A stretch of DNA of 64,000 nucleotides from SHLQ01 sp964517125 (GTDB lineage: Bacteria; Actinomycetota; Acidimicrobiia; Acidimicrobiales; SHLQ01): the NCBI GenBank assembly GCA_964517125.1, contig CAZFBD010000008.1, forward strand, positions 25,952 through 89,951, read 5' to 3'. Positions 53,355-62,474 of the stretch are shown piece by piece (position 1 is the stretch's first letter; each line of letters begins with the position of its first letter). A program made the translations under genes and the position numbers. The notes beneath the pieces were generated by a model, which ran no database searches, had not been told where the DNA came from, and saw only the letters and a list, made by a program, of their open reading frames with translations.

Positions 53355-54200
53355 GTGGCACGTACAGATTCTCCAAAGGACGACTCGTCGTCTGATTCAT
53401 CGAAGAAGGTCGCCAAGGCGGCACGAGCAGGCCAGACGGCGAGCTCGTCCGGCCAGGACCAGCGCGATCTGGGCTTTCCGTTGGCACTTGCGGCGGTGAT
53501 CGTTGTGGGCATCGCCCTCGTGGTGTTCGCCCGGCAGAACCGTGACACGACCGCCCTCACGCCCACGTTCGGCGATCACTGGCACGTCGCCTACGGCATC
53601 TACGACTGCCAGACCGACTCGTTCCTGCCCAACCTGCAGGATCCGCAGACACCAAACCCCGGCATCCATACCCACGGCGACGGTGTCGTGCACGTGCACC
53701 CAACCGGCTCGAACGCCACCGGGAACAACGCACAGGTCAAGGTCTTCCTCGAAGCGGCCCGCGCCGAGATCAACGACGATTCCGAACTGACCTTCCCCGA
53801 CCGCGATGCACTCACCGAAGAAGGCACCACGTGCGACGGTGAGCCGGCCATTCTGCAGATCGCCCGGTTCGCTCCGTTCACGCAGGAGCTCGTCGAGGTC
53901 ACCACGGTCGACATCGAGGACTACCGCTTCCTCGAGGACCAGGAATCCATCACGATCGCACTGGCACCGCTCGGGGCCGACATTCCGCCGCCACCGCAGG
54001 CCAACCTCGATGCTGCGTCTGCAGCCTCGCCGTTCGTGCTCGGCACCGACGGTGTCGGTGACATTGGCAACCTCGACGCCGGAACCGACACCAGCAACGT
54101 CGGCTTCGACGACGACGGCAACCTCGTCGACGGTGAAGGAAACATCCTGATCCCCGCCGATGACCTCGTCATCGAAGGTGACGAAACCAACGAAGGTTAG
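53355..54200 (+). CDS. Single-span exported protein with His-rich segment, unknown function
   Basis: 281 residues from GTG 53355. A Ser/Lys-rich start, one membrane helix (about 37-57), then an outside domain with GDHWHVAYGIYDC and GIHTHGDGVVHVHP (five His in 13 residues). The last 70 residues are acidic and Asp/Gly-rich. The His cluster might bind metal. I recognise no named family. Confidence 0.65.
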   Translation: MARTDSPKDDSSSDSSKKVAKAARAGQTASSSGQDQRDLGFPLALAAVIVVGIALVVFARQNRDTTALTPTFGDHWHVAYGIYDCQTDSFLPNLQDPQTPNPGIHTHGDGVVHVHPTGSNATGNNAQVKVFLEAARAEINDDSELTFPDRDALTEEGTTCDGEPAILQIARFAPFTQELVEVTTVDIEDYRFLEDQESITIALAPLGADIPPPPQANLDAASAASPFVLGTDGVGDIGNLDAGTDTSNVGFDDDGNLVDGEGNILIPADDLVIEGDETNEG

Positions 54201-54203
54201 GGC

Positions 54204-54240
54204 GAACCCTTCGGGTTCCTCGAATTCGCCTGCGGCGAAT
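54204..54240. terminator. Two hairpins between convergent genes
   Basis: GAACCC-TTC-GGGTTC (54204-54218) and ATTCGCC-TGC-GGCGAAT (54224-54240) are perfect stems just after the plus-strand stop at 54200. Confidence 0.55.
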
Positions 54241-54252
54241 ATCGCAGAGTTT

Positions 54253-54292
54253 CGCCGAGCGCCCGCTGGTCCTTAGGTCGTCGCGCTCGGCG
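54253..54292. terminator. Ten-bp inverted repeat around the minus-strand stop
   Basis: CGCCGAGCGC and GCGCTCGGCG flank a 20-base loop that holds the stop at 54273-54275. Confidence 0.45.
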
Positions 54293-54752
54293 GCGCACTT
54301 GGTTCGTCTTCGAGGCCGAGTTCTACGTTGATTCGGCTTGATGAGTCGGCTTTTTCGGTGCCGCCCATGTTGAACACCATTTCGATGTTGTGGGCTTCAC
54401 ACACGGGAGCTTCCGGGACGACGGCGCCGTCGTTGCGGTCGCCACCGTTGCCAAACACCAGCTTGTAGTCGCTGCCGTAGTCGGCGGCGGCCTTCTCGAG
54501 CGAGGCACAGACGGTCCGGTCATCGTCGACAGCGATGAATGCGTGGTCGACGAGCTTGAGCGCATTGACGATCCGCAGGCGATCCTGCTCGTCGATGATG
54601 ACCTTGCCCTTTTTCATGATCTGCTGATCGTTGTTGTTCACGATCACGATGACGGCGTCGCCTCGGCGAGCTGCGTCTTCGATCATGTCGAGATGTCCGG
54701 TGTGGAGCGGGCTGAAGTAGCCGCTCACGATGATTGCTGTCTTTTCCGCCAT
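54273..54752 (-). CDS. Cytidylyltransferase-like nucleotidyltransferase
   Basis: 159 residues. IIVSGYFSPLHTGHLDMIED carries the HXGH nucleotide motif; FGNGGDRND and the later IEMVFNMGG follow. The family makes CDP-glycerol, ADP-heptose or similar. AGGAGG is 8 bases before the ATG. The substrate is unknown; glycan neighbours suggest a surface-polymer precursor. Confidence 0.78.
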   Translation of the reverse strand: MAEKTAIIVSGYFSPLHTGHLDMIEDAARRGDAVIVIVNNNDQQIMKKGKVIIDEQDRLRIVNALKLVDHAFIAVDDDRTVCASLEKAAADYGSDYKLVFGNGGDRNDGAVVPEAPVCEAHNIEMVFNMGGTEKADSSSRINVELGLEDEPSAPPSATT

Positions 54753-54809
54753 GGGTGTGGCCTCCTGCTTTCCCTTACCAACGGCTGTTTGGGTGGGTGA
54801 GTTGAGGGC

Positions 54810-55523
54810 TCACCGGAACAGGTCCTCGCTCGGAGACCGAACGATTTCGTCGACGACCGAGCCCTTTCGGAACCAGTCGGCGGGCACGCCGCGAACGATC
54901 GCGGCGGGCACGCCGGCGCTCTTTCCCATTGCGAGCTCTGCAGCTGCAGCCAACTCATCGACGATGGCGACCTCGGTCACCTGCATCTCTCGTCCGAGCG
55001 CATCGGGGCTGCCCCGCAGATCGAGGATCGGGCCGATGCCGGCGCTGCCGATTGCCACATCCGTGACACCTCGTCGCCATGGACGACCGAAGGTGTCGGA
55101 GATGATGACGCCGACTTCGACACCACGACGCGCCCGAACCACATCGCGGATCCGGCGAGCGGATCGGTCAGAGTCGATCGGCAGAAGGGCCGCTGTTCCG
55201 GCTTCCACGTTTGAGAGATCCACACCGGCATTTGCACACACGAAACCGTGGGTGGTCTCGCTGATGACGAGGTCACCGCGGCGACGAAGAATCCGGACGG
55301 ACTCGTCTTCGACGATTGCCTTGTGACCGCGCGGATCGTCGAAGTCGATCTCCACAAGCCGGCCTTCGGCTTTCGATACGACCTTCTGGGTGACGACGAG
55401 AACATCGAGGTCGGCGAGCGGCGCTGTATCGGCGAGCATGCCGGCGAGGTCGTCGCCCGGGCGGATCTCCGGCATTCCGCGAATCGCCATGATCGAGAGA
55501 TCTGGGGCTTCCTCTGTGGTCAT
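54810..55523 (-). CDS. cofE: Coenzyme F420:L-glutamate ligase
   Basis: 237 residues, the CofE size. DLDVLVVTQKVVSKAEGR at about 37-54, ETTHGFVCANAGVD, and ISDTFGRPWRRG match the metal and GTP site of CofE. It adds glutamates to F420-0. Mycobacterial FbiB has an extra reductase domain; this one does not. ATG 55523 overlaps the cofD stop. Confidence 0.92.
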   Translation of the reverse strand: MTTEEAPDLSIMAIRGMPEIRPGDDLAGMLADTAPLADLDVLVVTQKVVSKAEGRLVEIDFDDPRGHKAIVEDESVRILRRRGDLVISETTHGFVCANAGVDLSNVEAGTAALLPIDSDRSARRIRDVVRARRGVEVGVIISDTFGRPWRRGVTDVAIGSAGIGPILDLRGSPDALGREMQVTEVAIVDELAAAAELAMGKSAGVPAAIVRGVPADWFRKGSVVDEIVRSPSEDLFR

Positions 55524-56488
55524 GGGCGGGCTCCGGGAGGCGTGTGGGCGGCAGCGAGTGTGGTGGCAGCCAGTCTGGCGGACCGTTCCGGGCCGGACAT
55601 GATCGTGTCGGTGACCCACGGGATGACGCCGTGATCGGCCACGGACTGAGCGAGCCCGGCGTCGGCATCGTCGATCACGAGCGTGTCGATGAGCGGAGCC
55701 AACAGGGCGGCAACACCAACAGCCGAAGCCTCATGGCCAAGTTCCGTGAGCATGTTTGCCGCCGGGCCCTTCAGTGCTGCTCCGCCGATGATCGGCGAAA
55801 CGGCCACGGACTTGGCCGGCGAATCGATGATGGCTTGGCGAACTCCGGGAACGTCGAGGACTGGGGCGATCGAGACGATGGGGTTCGAGGGGGCGACGAC
55901 GATTGCGTCGGCGTCGGCGAGTGCTCGCAGGACCTGCGTTGTCGGGCGCGCCCGTTCGATGTCGGCGAATCGGACCGCCGAGATGGGCACACTGTGCTGC
56001 TGGCCGACGAAGTACTGCTGAAAGCCGATTTCCGCTCCGTCGGAGGCCGTGGTGACCATGGTCCGAATGGGATCGTCAGAGACGGGGAGGAGAGCGAGTC
56101 CGAGCTCCCAGGCCGCAGCCAGTTCGGCCGTGACCTCGGTGAGGGAGGCGCCTTCCGAGAGTCGTCCGGTGCGGTGCAGGTGCGTGCCCAGGTCTCGATC
56201 GCCCAGGTTGAACCAGTTGCGGTCGCCGTATCGGCCGAGCGTCTCCATGGCTGCCCAGGTCTCGTTGCGCAGTCCCCAGCCGCGTTCGGGGTCGATCTCG
56301 CCGGCCAGGGTGTACATGATCGTGTCGAGGTCCGGGCTGATGTTCAGGCCATGCAACACCATGTCGTCGGCGACGTTCACAATGGCGGTGACCGACGAAG
56401 CCGGTACGACGGTGAGGAGCCCCCGGAGGTAGCGGGCAGCCCCGACCCCTCCACAGATCACGACCACGTGCGGCGAACGATCAGACAT
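55520..56488 (-). CDS. cofD: 2-phospho-L-lactate / phosphoenolpyruvate transferase
   Basis: 322 residues. VVICGGVGAARYLRGL and IVNVADDMVLHGLNISPDLDT are CofD signatures, and APSNPIVSIAPVL binds the substrate phosphate. It joins the Fo deazaflavin and the phospho-acid to make (dehydro)F420-0 (FbiA). It overlaps the upstream gene's end by 8 bases and is coupled to cofE. Confidence 0.94.
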   Translation of the reverse strand: MSDRSPHVVVICGGVGAARYLRGLLTVVPASSVTAIVNVADDMVLHGLNISPDLDTIMYTLAGEIDPERGWGLRNETWAAMETLGRYGDRNWFNLGDRDLGTHLHRTGRLSEGASLTEVTAELAAAWELGLALLPVSDDPIRTMVTTASDGAEIGFQQYFVGQQHSVPISAVRFADIERARPTTQVLRALADADAIVVAPSNPIVSIAPVLDVPGVRQAIIDSPAKSVAVSPIIGGAALKGPAANMLTELGHEASAVGVAALLAPLIDTLVIDDADAGLAQSVADHGVIPWVTDTIMSGPERSARLAATTLAAAHTPPGARP

Positions 56489-57386
56489 GCAGACGGGTCC
56501 TGGCATCGTTGAGAATGTCGACGAGCGACGTATCGAGGGCGATCTCTGGCTTCCAGCCGGTGGCCTGGGACAGTTGTGAGTGATCGCCACGAAGGACCGG
56601 GTTGTCCGACGGACGTTGGAGATCGGGGTCGGGGACAAGATCCAGGGAAATCCCGGCGCGGTCGATCATCCGCTCAGCGAGCTCACCGATGGACCGATCG
56701 ACACCGGAGCACACGTTGTAGACGGCTCCCGCACGACCGTGTTCGGCGATGAGGCGGTACGCCCGGGCGACATCGCGGACGTCGGTGAAGTCACGACGAG
56801 GGCTGAGGTTGCCGACCATGATCGACCCATGGCCATCGCGCTCGGCGGTCGCAATGCGCATGGCCAGGCCCGCGGCCACGAAGTCTGTGCGCTGCCCGGG
56901 TCCAATGTGGTTGAACGCACGCACGCGGATCACGTCCTGGCCGCTTCCCAGATGGGCGGCAACGGCCACGGCATCGGCGGCCACCTTGCTGGCCGCATAC
57001 GGGTTCGTGGGGCGCAGCGGGTGGGTTTCGTGAATCGGGAGGTCATCGGTCGTGACGAGGCCGTAGACCTCGGCGCTCGTGACGGCCAGGACCCGGTTGA
57101 CGCCGGCGTGCCTGGCAGCGTCCAGCACGTTCTGTGTTCCTTCGACGTTGGCTCGCAGGGTGCCCACAGGGTCGGTCCAGGCAGTCGGCACGTGGGCCTG
57201 GCCTGCAAGGTGAAAGACGATCTCCGGTTGCAGCGACTCCATGTGGGCGAAGACCGCATCCCGGTCGGAGATGTCGGGTCCGCCGATGGAGCGATCGCTC
57301 ACCAGGACCTCGTCGCCACAGGCCCGCAAATGCTCCTGCAACACCTGGCCGACGAAGCCGGCAGCGCCCGTGATCAGACTTCGCAC
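56481..57386 (-). CDS. GDP-4-dehydro-6-deoxy-mannose reductase-like SDR
   Basis: 301 residues. LITGAAGFVGQVLQEHL, FHLAGQAHVPTAW, SAEVYGLV, NPYAASKVAAD and FNHIGPGQ match the Rmd group, which makes GDP-D-rhamnose. Other sugar SDRs share these blocks. GTG 57386 lacks a good ribosome site. It begins a minus-strand operon with cofD and cofE. Confidence 0.8.
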   Translation of the reverse strand: MRSLITGAAGFVGQVLQEHLRACGDEVLVSDRSIGGPDISDRDAVFAHMESLQPEIVFHLAGQAHVPTAWTDPVGTLRANVEGTQNVLDAARHAGVNRVLAVTSAEVYGLVTTDDLPIHETHPLRPTNPYAASKVAADAVAVAAHLGSGQDVIRVRAFNHIGPGQRTDFVAAGLAMRIATAERDGHGSIMVGNLSPRRDFTDVRDVARAYRLIAEHGRAGAVYNVCSGVDRSIGELAERMIDRAGISLDLVPDPDLQRPSDNPVLRGDHSQLSQATGWKPEIALDTSLVDILNDARTRLHV

Positions 57387-57452
57387 GACAATGCAGCGCT
57401 GATTGACCCGAATGCTGCCTGGGGGTGCTGGTCGAGGGTGCTCACAACCCGG

Positions 57453-57458
57453 TAGCGT
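57453..57458 (+). promoter_or_regulatory. -10 box TAGCGT
   Basis: TAGCGT ends 9 bases before GTG 57468. Confidence 0.4.
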
Positions 57459-57467
57459 AGCGGGGCT

Positions 57468-60400
57468 GTGCATTCGGACTCCGACACCTCTGCCGACGCC
57501 CGACCAACACCACCCGGTGTCCGGTGCATCATGGCCACGCACGCCAACGAATCCTGGTTCAACAGTGTCGTCGAGGCACTGGCTGCGCAGGACTATCCGA
57601 ACCTGCACGTCACCTTCGTCCACGGACCTGGTGAGGGTGCGTTTCTGGAGCGCTGGAACGACCGGCTGCCCCAGGTGGAAACACTCGAGGTTGCGGCAAC
57701 GGCCGGCTTCGGCGACCGCATCAACGCCGCCGTGGAGCAGGCCACCGAGCCGGTCGTTCTGATCTGCCACGACGACGTCGCATTCGAAGACGGCGCGATC
57801 TCGGCGCTCGTGCGCGAATGGATCCGACGGGCCGATCCAACGGCACTCATCGCCCCGAAGCTCGTCTCCTGGAACGACCCCACCCGCCTCGTGCCATCGG
57901 GGTTCGACGCCGACCGATTCGGCGAAACACTGGCGCTCGTCAAGCCCGGCGACCTCGACCAGGGACAGCAGGACCGTGTTGCCGAGGTGTTTGGGGTTTC
58001 CAGTGCGTGCGTGCTGATGGGCCGCGAGTTCTTCCAGAAGCTCGGTGGGTTCGACGAGGCCATGGATTGGCACGGCGAAGCCCACGATCTGTCAGTCCGG
58101 GCCCGGGCATCGGGCGCCACGATTGTCATCGCTGCGTCGTCGACGGTCCGCCACCGGGCATCATTCGCCGAGCGTGGTGGCGCCGACGAGACCCTGCGGG
58201 CCCGCCGTCACCACATGCGCTCGGCACTCACAACCGCAAGTGGATTCGGCCTCGTTCGCCTCATTCTCAGCTTCATGGTCCTGCATCTGGTGGAGTTCTC
58301 GGTGGCGCTGGCGCGACTCGACCTTGCCGAGCTGCGAGCGATCCCCGGCGCATGGCTCTGGAACATCGCCAATCTCGGATCACTGCTGAGCCGACGCAGG
58401 CAGCTCGCCGAACACCGGACACTCACCGACGAGCAGCTCCAGGGATTGCGACGGAAGGGCTCGATTCGCCTGTCGGAGAGCATCGATCGTCGGATCACCC
58501 AGCGCGAAGTCGCCTCCGAACGCGGCGAAACAACGGTCTCCGCCGTACGGGCGGCAGGTGTGTCGATCCTGGTGCTGTTGCTGGTGTTCGGAGCGCGGCA
58601 CCTGCTCACGCGCGGTATTCCTTCGGTTGGCGAGTTCCGTGTCCTCCCCGAAGATCTCGGCACGCTGTCCGGCGACTGGTGGAGTGGCTGGCGTACACAA
58701 GGCATGGGGAGCGAGGGCTTCGCCCCATTCGCGTACCCGCTCCTCGATGTTGCGGGTGCACTGACGCTCGGCGCCGAGTCGTTCCTTCGGATGCTCATGC
58801 TCGTTTTGCCGCTTCCACTCGGTGTTCTTGGCATGTGGCGACTGTTCAACCGAACAGACTCCGACCGGGCGCCGGTCGCTGCAGCCTTTCTGTACGCGGC
58901 GTCGCCGGTGCCCTACAACGCCATTTCCGGCGGCAGCTTTGGCGCTCTGATCCTGTTCGCCGCTCTGCCCTGGATGCTCGGACACATCATCGGCGTGTCG
59001 AGCTCCGTGGTCTTCAAGCGCCCGGGTCGTCGATCGGTGAGTGTCGTGGGGCTCCTGACCCTCCTCACCGTGGTTGGCGCCTTCCTGCCCTGGGTCGGCG
59101 TCACCTTCGCTCTTCTTGTTGCCGGCCTTGTGCTCGGATCGTTCCTCGCCGGTGACATGCGCGGCGTTCCCGCCCTGCTTGGTGTTGCTGCGTTGGCGCT
59201 CGCCGGAGCTGCGCTGCTCAACCTTCCCCATCTTGTCGAACTGACGACCTGGACGAACTTCGGTACAGCCCAGACGAGCACGGGTTCGGTCACCACGCTC
59301 ATCGAGTTGCTCACGCAGACCACGGGTCCCATCGGCTCCACGATTCTCGGGTGGGCCGTGTTCGCCCCTGCGCTCCTTCCGCTGGTCTCCGGCCGAGGCC
59401 AACGTTTCACCTGGGGTATGCGCATCTGGGGTGTGCTGCTGGTGGCGTGGGCCGTTGCGTGGGCGGCAGCCCGAGGCTGGTTGCCGATGGGCGTTCCCGT
59501 GAACGAGATTCTGCTCGCTCCGGTCGCCCTCGGACTGGCAGTCCTGGGCGGTCTGGCGGCAATGGTGGTCGACATCGACCTTGTTGGTGCACGTGCCCGT
59601 GCGCTGATTCCCGCTGTGCTGGCCGTTGTGGGCTTTGCCTTCGCCATGCTGCCACTGGCCGATGGGTCGTTCACCGGGCGCTGGGAGCTGGCGAGAGTCG
59701 ACCTGACCAACGCCTACGGCGCCATCGAGGCCCCTCCCGAAGAGGGCAGCTACCGGGTTCTCTGGATCGGTGACGCCCACGTTCTGGGTGCAGCCGCCAC
59801 ACCAACCGCCAACGATCTCGCCTGGACCTCCTCGCTCGACGGCGCGCCCGACATCCGGGCCTTGTGGCCGGCCGCCCCTGGTGCAGCCGATGACGTGCTC
59901 ACCGAGGCGATCACCGCCGGACTCGACGGCCGTACCTCGCGACTCGGTCGTGAGCTCGCCCGATTCGGTGTCCGGTATCTCGTCGTCATGGACCAGCAGG
60001 CACCCGTGCCCGAGCCATCCCGACGGGTACCGGTGTCCGATGCCCGAGCCGCCGGATTCGCTTCGCAGCTCGACCTGGTCAGAACCGGCGTCGTGAACCC
60101 GGCCGTGGTCGTGTACGAAAACACCGCCTGGGTGCCGGTCCATGCCGCGGTGGCACCTGCCGCCCTCGACAATCTCCGGCTCGACGATCCCGCACCCGTC
60201 GCGACAAACCGCGACGGCCACGATGTCTGGACCGGACAGGTACGAGTCACACGAAACGTGTACGCAGCCTGGGCGCCATCTCCTCGATGGACGCTCCAAC
60301 TCGGGAACCAGGTGATGCCACGCATCGACGTCGGTTCAGTGGGCATGGGCTTCGAAACCGCTGCGGTCGAGGACGTGTCCGATGCCGTCTTTGCCTACGA

Positions 60401-60536
60401 CACCAGTGAAACGCATCGACTCATCCTGGGAGCGCAGTTGTTTGGCTGGACGTTGCTGATCTTCCTGCGACGGTGGATCGTCGGGCGAGAACGCCGCGAA
60501 GTCCGCCTCGTCGAGTCCCGAGCGGAGCGCGCATGA
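57468..60536 (+). CDS. Very large membrane GT2 glycosyltransferase
   Basis: 1022 residues. A GT2 domain fills the first 300 (MATHANESWFNSVVEALAAQ, LICHDDVAF, KLGGFDEAMDWHGEAHDL). About twelve hydrophobic segments follow from about 365 to 730, and then an outside domain of about 250 residues and a last helix near 990. This layout is known in actinobacteria for cell-wall sugar transferases acting from polyprenyl-phosphate sugars. The gene after it encodes a DUF5719-like protein, its usual neighbour. The sugar is unknown. Confidence 0.82.
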   Translation: MHSDSDTSADARPTPPGVRCIMATHANESWFNSVVEALAAQDYPNLHVTFVHGPGEGAFLERWNDRLPQVETLEVAATAGFGDRINAAVEQATEPVVLICHDDVAFEDGAISALVREWIRRADPTALIAPKLVSWNDPTRLVPSGFDADRFGETLALVKPGDLDQGQQDRVAEVFGVSSACVLMGREFFQKLGGFDEAMDWHGEAHDLSVRARASGATIVIAASSTVRHRASFAERGGADETLRARRHHMRSALTTASGFGLVRLILSFMVLHLVEFSVALARLDLAELRAIPGAWLWNIANLGSLLSRRRQLAEHRTLTDEQLQGLRRKGSIRLSESIDRRITQREVASERGETTVSAVRAAGVSILVLLLVFGARHLLTRGIPSVGEFRVLPEDLGTLSGDWWSGWRTQGMGSEGFAPFAYPLLDVAGALTLGAESFLRMLMLVLPLPLGVLGMWRLFNRTDSDRAPVAAAFLYAASPVPYNAISGGSFGALILFAALPWMLGHIIGVSSSVVFKRPGRRSVSVVGLLTLLTVVGAFLPWVGVTFALLVAGLVLGSFLAGDMRGVPALLGVAALALAGAALLNLPHLVELTTWTNFGTAQTSTGSVTTLIELLTQTTGPIGSTILGWAVFAPALLPLVSGRGQRFTWGMRIWGVLLVAWAVAWAAARGWLPMGVPVNEILLAPVALGLAVLGGLAAMVVDIDLVGARARALIPAVLAVVGFAFAMLPLADGSFTGRWELARVDLTNAYGAIEAPPEEGSYRVLWIGDAHVLGAAATPTANDLAWTSSLDGAPDIRALWPAAPGAADDVLTEAITAGLDGRTSRLGRELARFGVRYLVVMDQQAPVPEPSRRVPVSDARAAGFASQLDLVRTGVVNPAVVVYENTAWVPVHAAVAPAALDNLRLDDPAPVATNRDGHDVWTGQVRVTRNVYAAWAPSPRWTLQLGNQVMPRIDVGSVGMGFETAAVEDVSDAVFAYDTSETHRLILGAQLFGWTLLIFLRRWIVGRERREVRLVESRAERA

Positions 60537-61999
60537 ACGCCTTCAGAATTCCGGGACTCGTGGTGGTCGTTGGACTGCTTCTTGGAGGTGTCGTATTGGA
60601 CCGCGACCGCGAAGCCCCCACGCCAGTCACGACCGAAACGGTCTCGCCCGTGCCCGTGGTGGCCCCCACCGACGCACGTTCGTCCACCTGGTTCTGTTCA
60701 GCGGGAACCGCCGATGAAGGAGGACTCGCAGACGCACAGGTCGTCCTGGCGAACACCAGCCCACAGCAGACGACGGCAGTGGTGTCGGTGTTCAGAGGCG
60801 GCCCGCAACCGGTCGTCGGAGACACGGTCGATGAGTTCGTACGCGAGATCGATGGACAGTCCACGATCGCACTACGGCTCGCAGATCTGGCGCCAGACTC
60901 ACCGCTGGTCTCGATCGCGGTCGAGGTCGACGGCGGGGGAGTCCTCGTCGACAAGATCGTTTCCGGTCCCACGGGAGTCGATCGAAGCGCATGCGAGACC
61001 GAAGGGTCAGCCGACTGGGTCATCCCCAGCGGATCCACGCTCCCCGGTACGCGGTTGCAGCTGGTGGTCTTCAACCCGTTCCCCGACGATGCCGTGGTCG
61101 ACATCGACTTCGTCACCGAAGCCGGTGTTCGCGAGCCCGAAGACCTGCAGGCTCTCCACGTCCCATCACAGTCGTCCCGACTGATCGAGGTCGGCGACGT
61201 CGTCGCTGCTGCAGAGACCGTGTCGTCGTTCGTTCGGGCGCGCAGCGGTCGAGTCATCGCCGAGGCGATCCAGTCGTTCGACGGCAGCGGTGCCCCATCG
61301 GGACTCAGCATCATCAACGGTGCTCCGGCAGCCGCCGAGACATGGACGTTCCCGGGCATTGCGCCATCGCTCGGACCAGCCCGACTCGTCGTCGTGAACC
61401 CGGGTGACACCATCATCCGGGCCGACGTCGAGGTGTTCCCCACCGGAGCGGAGCGGTTCGTCGAACCGTTCGAACTCACGCTTCGGGGCGGACAGAACGA
61501 GATCGTCGAGTTGCGAAGCGAGGGACGTCTGGCCGGGATCGACTCGTTCACCCTCGTCGTCCGATCGCTCGACGGACCACGCATCGTTGCTGGGGTGGAG
61601 CAGCGCCCCGCGGTTGAGGAACCCGATCCACTCGCCGATCTGCTCGACCTGCCCGAAGCACCGACCACCGGGTTTGCCGCATCCACCGGCCAGGCGGTGT
61701 CCTCGTTGCAGCTCTTCTCGACCATCGAGCTGCTGGAAACCGACAGCCGTTCTGCCCTCCATGTGTTCAACCCGGCCGACGACACGTTTGCCACGGTCGA
61801 AATCACCATCGCCAAAGATGGTGCGTCCCGGGTGGAGAGTTACGAGATCGGTCCGCTGCGTACCACCCGGATTCCGATTGCCGATCTGGCAACGGGCACG
61901 TTCTCAGTGCAGCTTCGTGCGAGCACCCCGTTGGTGGCCTCACGCGAGATCACCGGGTTGAGTTCCCGCTCCTGGGCACCGCTCCTGCCACTGGGCTGA
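60533..61999 (+). CDS. DUF5719-like exported protein
   Basis: 488 residues. One N-terminal helix (about 5-22) acts as signal or anchor, and then repeated beta-rich segments (WFCSAGTADEGG, VVFNPFPDDAVVDIDF, VVNPGDTIIRADVEVF) resemble DUF5719. It overlaps the GT2 gene stop by ATGA, and the two are probably made together. The function is unknown; an accessory to the transferase is plausible. Confidence 0.78.
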   Translation: MNAFRIPGLVVVVGLLLGGVVLDRDREAPTPVTTETVSPVPVVAPTDARSSTWFCSAGTADEGGLADAQVVLANTSPQQTTAVVSVFRGGPQPVVGDTVDEFVREIDGQSTIALRLADLAPDSPLVSIAVEVDGGGVLVDKIVSGPTGVDRSACETEGSADWVIPSGSTLPGTRLQLVVFNPFPDDAVVDIDFVTEAGVREPEDLQALHVPSQSSRLIEVGDVVAAAETVSSFVRARSGRVIAEAIQSFDGSGAPSGLSIINGAPAAAETWTFPGIAPSLGPARLVVVNPGDTIIRADVEVFPTGAERFVEPFELTLRGGQNEIVELRSEGRLAGIDSFTLVVRSLDGPRIVAGVEQRPAVEEPDPLADLLDLPEAPTTGFAASTGQAVSSLQLFSTIELLETDSRSALHVFNPADDTFATVEITIAKDGASRVESYEIGPLRTTRIPIADLATGTFSVQLRASTPLVASREITGLSSRSWAPLLPLG

Positions 62000-62056
62000 C
62001 CGGCCCTGCACATAGCGGCTCAGCCGATTCCGCTCGGGCCTGTTCGCTTGGCTTCC

Positions 62057-62470
62057 TCAGGTTCGGAGTTCGGCAAGCTTCGCCCACAGGTCGGCGGTGC
62101 TTGGCGGGCCCAGGAAGGACGCACGGGTGACGCCGCTCTCGTCGGCGATCACCACCATCGGCACTGCCGTCACGCCGTAGCGGTCGTGAAGGTCCTTGCG
62201 GTCCACGACCTCGACGTTCTGCGTGGCCACCTCGTCGGATTCCAGCAGTTGTGTGGCGTCCCAGACCTTGGCGCAAGTGGCGCACGTGGCCGACGTGAAC
62301 ACGACCGTCAACCATGGTGCGTCGGGGCGTACGAAATCGGCCCGATCGAGCTGTTCGGGAACCACATGGGTGGTCGGCGTCGACGGCGCATCGGGGCGCT
62401 GCTGTTGCATGTACCAGCCGACGCCAAGAGCCACGAGGGCCGCCACGGCGACGATGGCGACTTGGACCAT
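62057..62470 (-). CDS. Membrane-anchored thioredoxin-like protein
   Basis: 137 residues. One membrane helix at 2-19, then a thioredoxin fold with a CATC pair (SATCATCAKVW) and the cis-Pro strand VTAVPMVVI. It probably reduces or isomerises disulfides outside the membrane. It starts 4 bases after the ftsH stop. Confidence 0.82.
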   Translation of the reverse strand: MVQVAIVAVAALVALGVGWYMQQQRPDAPSTPTTHVVPEQLDRADFVRPDAPWLTVVFTSATCATCAKVWDATQLLESDEVATQNVEVVDRKDLHDRYGVTAVPMVVIADESGVTRASFLGPPSTADLWAKLAELRT

Positions 62471-62474
62471 GTCG

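Noticed and set aside
58380..60299. A 639-codon minus-strand frame under the GT2 gene
   Set aside because: The product is Gly/Arg/Gln-rich without domains, and the plus-strand gene is clear.
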